DNA of 8,640 nucleotides from Solirubrobacterales bacterium (GTDB taxonomy: Bacteria; Actinomycetota; Thermoleophilia; Solirubrobacterales; Solirubrobacteraceae). The notes beneath the pieces were generated by a model. That model saw only the letters and a program-made list of their open reading frames with translations, had not been told where the DNA came from and made no database searches. Where the stretch lies: assembly GCA_003244035.1 (NCBI GenBank), contig QHBV01000229.1, positions 1 to 8,640 on the forward strand, given 5' to 3'. Below are positions 5,072 to 8,640 of the stretch, one piece after another. The stretch's first letter is position 1, and every line of letters begins with the position of its first letter. The translations under genes were made by a program, and so were the position numbers.

Positions 5072-6753
5072 GCGCGACCGACACCTACACGCTCCTGCGC
5101 GCGCTGTGCGACGAGCTCGCCCGCTGCGGGTTGCGGCACGCCTGCACGTCCCCGGGGTCGCGCTGCGCCCCGATCGTGCTCACGCTCGCACGCGAGCCGC
5201 GGATCCGCTGCTGGTCGCACATCGACGAGCGCTGCGGCGGCTTCTTCGCGCTCGGCGCCGCCAAGGCGAGCGGAACGCCAGTCGCAGTCACGTGCACCTC
5301 GGGGACGGCCGCCGCCAACCTGGCGCCGGCCGTGATCGAGGCCTTCGAGGCGCGGGTGCCGCTGATCGTGCTGACCGCCGACCGCCCGCCGGAGCTGCGC
5401 GACGTCGGCGCGGGGCAGGCGATCGACCAGCTCAAGCTCTACGGAGACGCGGTCAAGTGGTTCGTCGAGGTCGGCGTACACGACGCGACGCCCGAGCGGC
5501 TGCGCTGGATCCGAGCGCTCGCGTGCCGATCCTACTGGACCGCGCTGAGCGGTCGCCCCGGGCCGGTGCACCTGAACCTGCCGCTCCGCGAGCCGCTGGT
5601 TCTCGACGAGCCGCTGCCGGCGGACGCGACCGGCCGTGACGGTACGCGCCCGTATGTGATCATCGATGCCCCGCCTCCGGGTCCGCCCGCCGGGGGCACG
5701 CACCCGTCCGGGCGCGTCGTGCTGGTCGCCGGCTGCCCGAAGCGAGACCCGGGGGCTGCGCAGAAGCTCGCGGGCTTCGCGTCGCAGGCAGGGATTCCAC
5801 TGCTAGCCGATCCCCTGTCCGGAGCCCGGCGCGAGCCCGCCGCGATCGCGCACTACGACCTGTTGCTCCGCGATCCGGCGTTCGCGGCCGCGCATCGTCC
5901 ACAGTTCGTGATCCGCGTCGGCGACCTGCCCACCTCCAAGCCACTGCGAGCGTGGCTGGCAGGCCTCGATGCAGCCCAGATCGCGATCGACCCCGAGGAC
6001 GCCTGGCACGACCCCGATTCGGTGGTGGGAATGCGCTTGCACGCGCTGCCGCTGCCGACCGATCTGCCACCGCTCGAGCCCAGCTGGCTCGCCGGCTGGC
6101 GCGCGGCCGACGCCGCCGCCGCAAGGGCGATCGACGCGGCCCTCGGGGACGAGCTCTCCGAGCCGCTGGTCGCGCGCAAGCTCGGCGAGTGGCTCCCACC
6201 CCACGCCACGCTGTTCGTCGCCTCCTCGATGCCGGTCCGCGACGTAGAGTCCTTCTTCCCCGCCTGCGGCGAGCCGCCCACGGTGCTCTCCAATCGCGGC
6301 GCCAACGGAATCGACGGAACCGTCTCGGCCGCCTTCGGCGCGGCCGCCGCCGGCGAGGGGCCGGTGGTGCTCTTGATCGGCGACGTCGCGCTGGCCCACG
6401 ACATCGGCGGCCTGCTCGCCGCGCACCGGCTGGGGCTGCGCCTCACGATCGTGCTGCTCAACAACGACGGCGGGGGGATCTTCCACTTCCTCCCGGTCGC
6501 ACGCGAGACCGACGCGTTCGAGCAGCACGTCGCGACACCGCACGGCCTGGACTTCGCCCGCGCCGCCGAGCTGTACGGTTGCAGCTACGAGCGGCCCCAG
6601 AGCAACGAGGCGCTGCGCGATGCGGTCGAGCAGTCACTCGCAGACCCGACGGCGACGACGATCATCGAGGTCCGGACCGACCGTGGGCAGAACCTCGTGC
6701 TGCACCGGCAGCTCGAGCAGGCGGTCCGCTCGGCGCTGGTTGAGCGCGAGTAG
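5068..6753 (+). CDS. menD: 2-succinyl-5-enolpyruvyl-6-hydroxy-3-cyclohexene-1-carboxylate synthase (MenD)
   Basis: MenD is the thiamine-diphosphate enzyme that adds a succinic semialdehyde unit, derived from 2-oxoglutarate, to isochorismate, the committed step of the pathway. The 561-residue product matches the family in length and domain order. The N-terminal pyrimidine-binding domain has TSPGSRCAPI (27-36), the catalytic Glu54 in HIDERCGGFFALG, CTSGTAAANL (76-85) and TADRPPELRDVGAGQAIDQ (103-121). The middle domain includes PTSKPLRAW with a conserved Lys291. The C-terminal domain has SSMPVRD (386-392), SNRGANGIDGT (408-418), the ThDP/Mg motif GDVALAHD (438-445) and NNDGGGIFHFLP (465-476). 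The ATG overlaps the ATPase stop by 4 nt and has a good ribosome site. menF converges on it, with only 19 bp between the stops and no hairpin visible. Confidence 0.97.
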   Translation: MSATDTYTLLRALCDELARCGLRHACTSPGSRCAPIVLTLAREPRIRCWSHIDERCGGFFALGAAKASGTPVAVTCTSGTAAANLAPAVIEAFEARVPLIVLTADRPPELRDVGAGQAIDQLKLYGDAVKWFVEVGVHDATPERLRWIRALACRSYWTALSGRPGPVHLNLPLREPLVLDEPLPADATGRDGTRPYVIIDAPPPGPPAGGTHPSGRVVLVAGCPKRDPGAAQKLAGFASQAGIPLLADPLSGARREPAAIAHYDLLLRDPAFAAAHRPQFVIRVGDLPTSKPLRAWLAGLDAAQIAIDPEDAWHDPDSVVGMRLHALPLPTDLPPLEPSWLAGWRAADAAAARAIDAALGDELSEPLVARKLGEWLPPHATLFVASSMPVRDVESFFPACGEPPTVLSNRGANGIDGTVSAAFGAAAAGEGPVVLLIGDVALAHDIGGLLAAHRLGLRLTIVLLNNDGGGIFHFLPVARETDAFEQHVATPHGLDFARAAELYGCSYERPQSNEALRDAVEQSLADPTATTIIEVRTDRGQNLVLHRQLEQAVRSALVERE

Positions 6754-6772
6754 GCGCAGCGGAGGCGAGCGA

Positions 6773-8215
6773 TTACCCCGCCAGCACCGGCAGCAGCGCC
6801 CCGAGCTTGAGCTCGGTCTCCGCAAGCTCCGCCGCGGGCTCGGAGTCGCGGACGATCCCGCAGCCCGAGAAGCAGTGGGCCAGCCGGCCGCGCAGCAGCG
6901 CGCAGCGCAGGGCAACGCAGAACTCGCCGTCGCCGAGCATGTCGGTCCAGCCGACGGGGCCCGTGTACCAGCCGCGGTCAAGTCCCTCGAGCGTCGGGAT
7001 CGACGCTTGCGCCGCCGCACTCGGCTCGCCACCGACCGCCGGCGTCGGGTGCAGCATGCCCGCCAGCTCGATCGCTCCGACCGGCGAGGTGAGCTGAGCA
7101 CGGATCGGGGTGGCGAGGTGCTGGATGTTCGCCACCCGCACGAGCGCCGGCTCGGGCGCGGCGGTTACCCACACGGCGTGGGGCCGCAGGGTGCGGACGA
7201 TCCGCCGGGCGACGATCGCGTTCTCCTCGCGGTCCTTCTCGGAGCGCAGGAGCTGCTCGCCGAGATGGGCGTCGACCGCGGGATCGGCGCTGCGGCGCGC
7301 CGATCCCGCCAGCGCGACCGTGGAGGCACGCTGACCCTCTCTGCGTACGAGCAGCTCGGGGCTGGCCGCCACGAAGGTGCTCTCGCCGCGGCCGACGGCG
7401 AACACGTAGCAGGAGGGGAATGCCTCGCGCAGCACCCCCAGGATCGCCGCCGGATCGTGCGCGACCGGCGCGTTGACCTCGACCTCCCGTGCCAGCACCA
7501 CCTTCTGAAGCTCACCCCCACGGATCATCTGCACCGCCCGCGCGACCGCCTGCTCGTAGTGCGACGGGGGCATCGGGCTGCGCACCTCGTAGCGGCCGGT
7601 CGGCGCTGGATCGAGCAGCGGCAGCGGCTCGTCCCGGAGCTCCCCCAAGCGCCGGCGCACGCCCCCTAGCAGCTCGTCGAGCGTATCGTCGCCCGCCACC
7701 TGCACGTTCGCCGTCAGCCACGTCCGACCGGCTCTGCGTGCGAACGAGAGCTCGGGGACGAGCAGCGACGCCGGCGCGTATCCGGACCACGAGCGCCCAC
7801 CGCCGCCGTCGGGAGCGAAAGCGAACCCGCCCACCGCGACCAGGCCCGAGCCGGGAGGCCCATCGGGGGCGTCGGCAAGCGCGGACGCGGTCAGCGCGCC
7901 CCAAGCTCTGGCCACCTGCACGAAGCGGTCAGGCCCGGCGCCCTGAAGCGCGCGCACCGACCCGAGCGCCGCTAGCGAGCAGCCCTCGCGCTCGGGCTGC
8001 TCGAGGCAGAACCACGACTCGCCGGTCCGGCGGGAGGCGACCACCAGGGCGCTCGGGTCGCCCGCGCGGGGGCAGACCGCCGTGACGCTCACCAGTGCCG
8101 GCGAGCCGGTCGCTCGCGCACGGCGCAGGCCGGCGCGCAGGCGTTCAGTCAGGCGTTCGAGCGTCCCTTCGTCGAGCCAGCCGGCCGCCGGTCTGCGCGA
8201 CGCGACCTCGCGCAA
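6773..8215 (-). CDS. menF: Isochorismate synthase (MenF)
   Basis: This enzyme converts chorismate to isochorismate, the entry to menaquinone synthesis. The 480-residue protein belongs to the chorismate-utilising (MST) family. An N-terminal domain (about 1-210) is followed by the catalytic domain, with Lys238 in LQKVVLAREVEV (the water-activating base of isochorismate synthases), FVAASPELLVRREG (281-294), ALAGSARR (301-308), SEKDREENAIV (325-335, metal-binding Glu region), HLATPIRA (366-373), LHPTPAVGG (388-396), GWYTGPVGW (415-423), GDGEFCVALR (428-437) and GCGIVRDSEPAAELAETELKL (451-471). The TTG at 8215 is taken as the start: an in-frame stop lies at 8224-8222, a GGGGAGA ribosome site (8233 down to 8227) ends 11 nt before it, and ilvN stops 6 bp away. 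A salicylate or anthranilate synthase is possible by family but unlikely given menD next door. Confidence 0.93.
   Translation of the reverse strand: MREVASRRPAAGWLDEGTLERLTERLRAGLRRARATGSPALVSVTAVCPRAGDPSALVVASRRTGESWFCLEQPEREGCSLAALGSVRALQGAGPDRFVQVARAWGALTASALADAPDGPPGSGLVAVGGFAFAPDGGGGRSWSGYAPASLLVPELSFARRAGRTWLTANVQVAGDDTLDELLGGVRRRLGELRDEPLPLLDPAPTGRYEVRSPMPPSHYEQAVARAVQMIRGGELQKVVLAREVEVNAPVAHDPAAILGVLREAFPSCYVFAVGRGESTFVAASPELLVRREGQRASTVALAGSARRSADPAVDAHLGEQLLRSEKDREENAIVARRIVRTLRPHAVWVTAAPEPALVRVANIQHLATPIRAQLTSPVGAIELAGMLHPTPAVGGEPSAAAQASIPTLEGLDRGWYTGPVGWTDMLGDGEFCVALRCALLRGRLAHCFSGCGIVRDSEPAAELAETELKLGALLPVLAG
7976..8003 (-). repeat. 10-bp-stem inverted repeat inside menF
   Basis: CGAGCAGCCC (7976-7985) pairs perfectly with GGGCTGCTCG (7994-8003) across an 8-nt spacer. 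On the coding strand it spans MenF residues about 71-81 (LEQPEREGCSL), in the poorly conserved N-terminal domain. No T tract follows it on either strand, so it is not a terminator. It may be chance or a mild mRNA structure. Confidence 0.6.
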
Positions 8216-8221
8216 CCGAGC

Positions 8222-8640
8222 CTACGTCTCCCCGCGCCCGCGCGCGATCGCGATCGCGCCCGTCCGCGCCATCTCGATCAGCCCGAACGGTCGCACCAGT
8301 CGCTCGAATGCCTCGACCTTGCCGCAGGTCCCCGTGATCTCGAGGATCAGCGAACGCTTGGTCACGTCGACGACCTTCGCGCGGAAGATCTCGCAGATCT
8401 GCATCACTTCGGCGCGGCTCGCACCGTCGGCGGAGACCTTGAACAGGGCCAGCTCCCGCGCGAGTGTCTCCTCGGGCTCCAGATCGCGGATCTTGAGCAC
8501 GTTGACGAGCTTGTGGAGTTGCTTGGTGACCTGGTCGATCGGGTGCACCGCGCCGTCGAGCGTGAGCGTGACCCGCGAGACCCGCTCGTCGTCGGTGGGG
8601 CCAACCGCGAGCGTGTCGATGTTGAAGCCGCGGCGCGCGA
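8222..8640 (-). CDS. ilvN: Acetolactate synthase small (regulatory) subunit (IlvN/IlvH), 5' end off the right edge
   Basis: The small subunit of acetohydroxyacid synthase activates the catalytic IlvB subunit and mediates feedback inhibition by branched-chain amino acids, especially valine. About 138 residues are visible, entering in frame from the right edge with ARRGFNIDTLAVGPTDDERVSRVTLTLDG, which belongs to the N-terminal ACT domain. It continues with QVTKQLHKLVNVLKIRDLEPE, then RELALFKVSADGASRAEVMQICEIFRAKVVDVTKRSLILEITG and the C-terminal GKVEAFERLVRPFGLIEMARTGAIAIARG. Family members are about 160-175 residues long, so roughly 20-35 N-terminal residues, with the start codon, lie beyond the window. 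The usual partner ilvB is expected just upstream, outside the window. menF follows after 6 bp, in a place where ilvC is often found. Confidence 0.95.
   Translation of the reverse strand, partial: ARRGFNIDTLAVGPTDDERVSRVTLTLDGAVHPIDQVTKQLHKLVNVLKIRDLEPEETLARELALFKVSADGASRAEVMQICEIFRAKVVDVTKRSLILEITGTCGKVEAFERLVRPFGLIEMARTGAIAIARGRGET
8227..8233 (-). promoter_or_regulatory. Shine-Dalgarno sequence for menF
   Basis: Reading the minus strand, GGGGAGA lies 11 nt before the TTG at 8215, within the end of ilvN. It is the main support for the unusual TTG start and implies that menF is translated from the ilvN message. Confidence 0.5.

Noticed and set aside
6620..7669. A 349-residue plus-strand open frame from the end of menD across menF
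   Set aside because: Arg/Ala-rich and without known motifs; menF on the opposite strand has complete family motifs through the same bases.
8242..8259. An 18-bp perfect palindrome of repeated GATCGC units in ilvN
   Set aside because: It encodes the common Ala-Ile-Ala-Ile C-terminal motif of IlvN, and the alternating GCG and ATC codons produce the symmetry.
1..8640. CRISPR arrays, tRNA/rRNA genes, insertion sequences, phage or toxin-antitoxin genes
   Set aside because: No spaced direct repeats, cloverleaf-like sequences, transposase motifs or small paired genes were seen; nearly every base belongs to a recognised metabolic gene or the ATPase.

Overview
The window is GC-rich, almost entirely coding bacterial DNA. 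The gene content, codon bias (almost every codon ends in G or C) and protein character suggest a high-GC actinobacterium, perhaps of the Thermoleophilia/Solirubrobacterales type. That placement is an impression from the proteins, not a computed result. The sequence is a chromosomal menaquinone (vitamin K2) biosynthesis locus that uses the classical o-succinylbenzoate route.

Layout, left to right: the 5' part of menE on the minus strand, cut off at the left edge in a suspicious 14-base G run; a 24-bp divergent gap; menB-menA-menC on the plus strand with 4-nt spacings or overlaps; a 110-bp convergent gap; menH on the minus strand; a divergent junction to an archaeal-type (MNS/STAND-like) P-loop ATPase on the plus strand, whose stop overlaps the menD start by 4 nt; a 19-bp convergent gap; then menF on the minus strand, lying 6 bp downstream of ilvN (acetolactate synthase small subunit), which runs off the right edge.

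Together MenF (chorismate to isochorismate), MenD (SEPHCHC), MenH (SHCHC), MenC (o-succinylbenzoate), MenE (OSB-CoA), MenB (DHNA-CoA) and MenA (prenylation to demethylmenaquinone) give every classical step except DHNA-CoA hydrolysis and the final MenG/UbiE methylation. The genes are not one operon but alternating blocks on both strands.

The less ordinary features are regulatory or structural. Two divergent junctions (menE/menB and menH/ATPase) each carry overlapping back-to-back TANNNT -10 elements. At the first, both are spaced exactly for leaderless transcripts. An intrinsic-terminator-like hairpin with a T tract sits inside the first codons of menC, built from codons that are rare here. 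Several long perfect palindromes lie inside coding sequence. The uncharacterised ATPase is translationally coupled to menD. No RNA genes, CRISPR arrays, insertion sequences or phage genes were seen. I did not find a clearly new multi-gene system; the ATPase in the menaquinone locus is the closest candidate.
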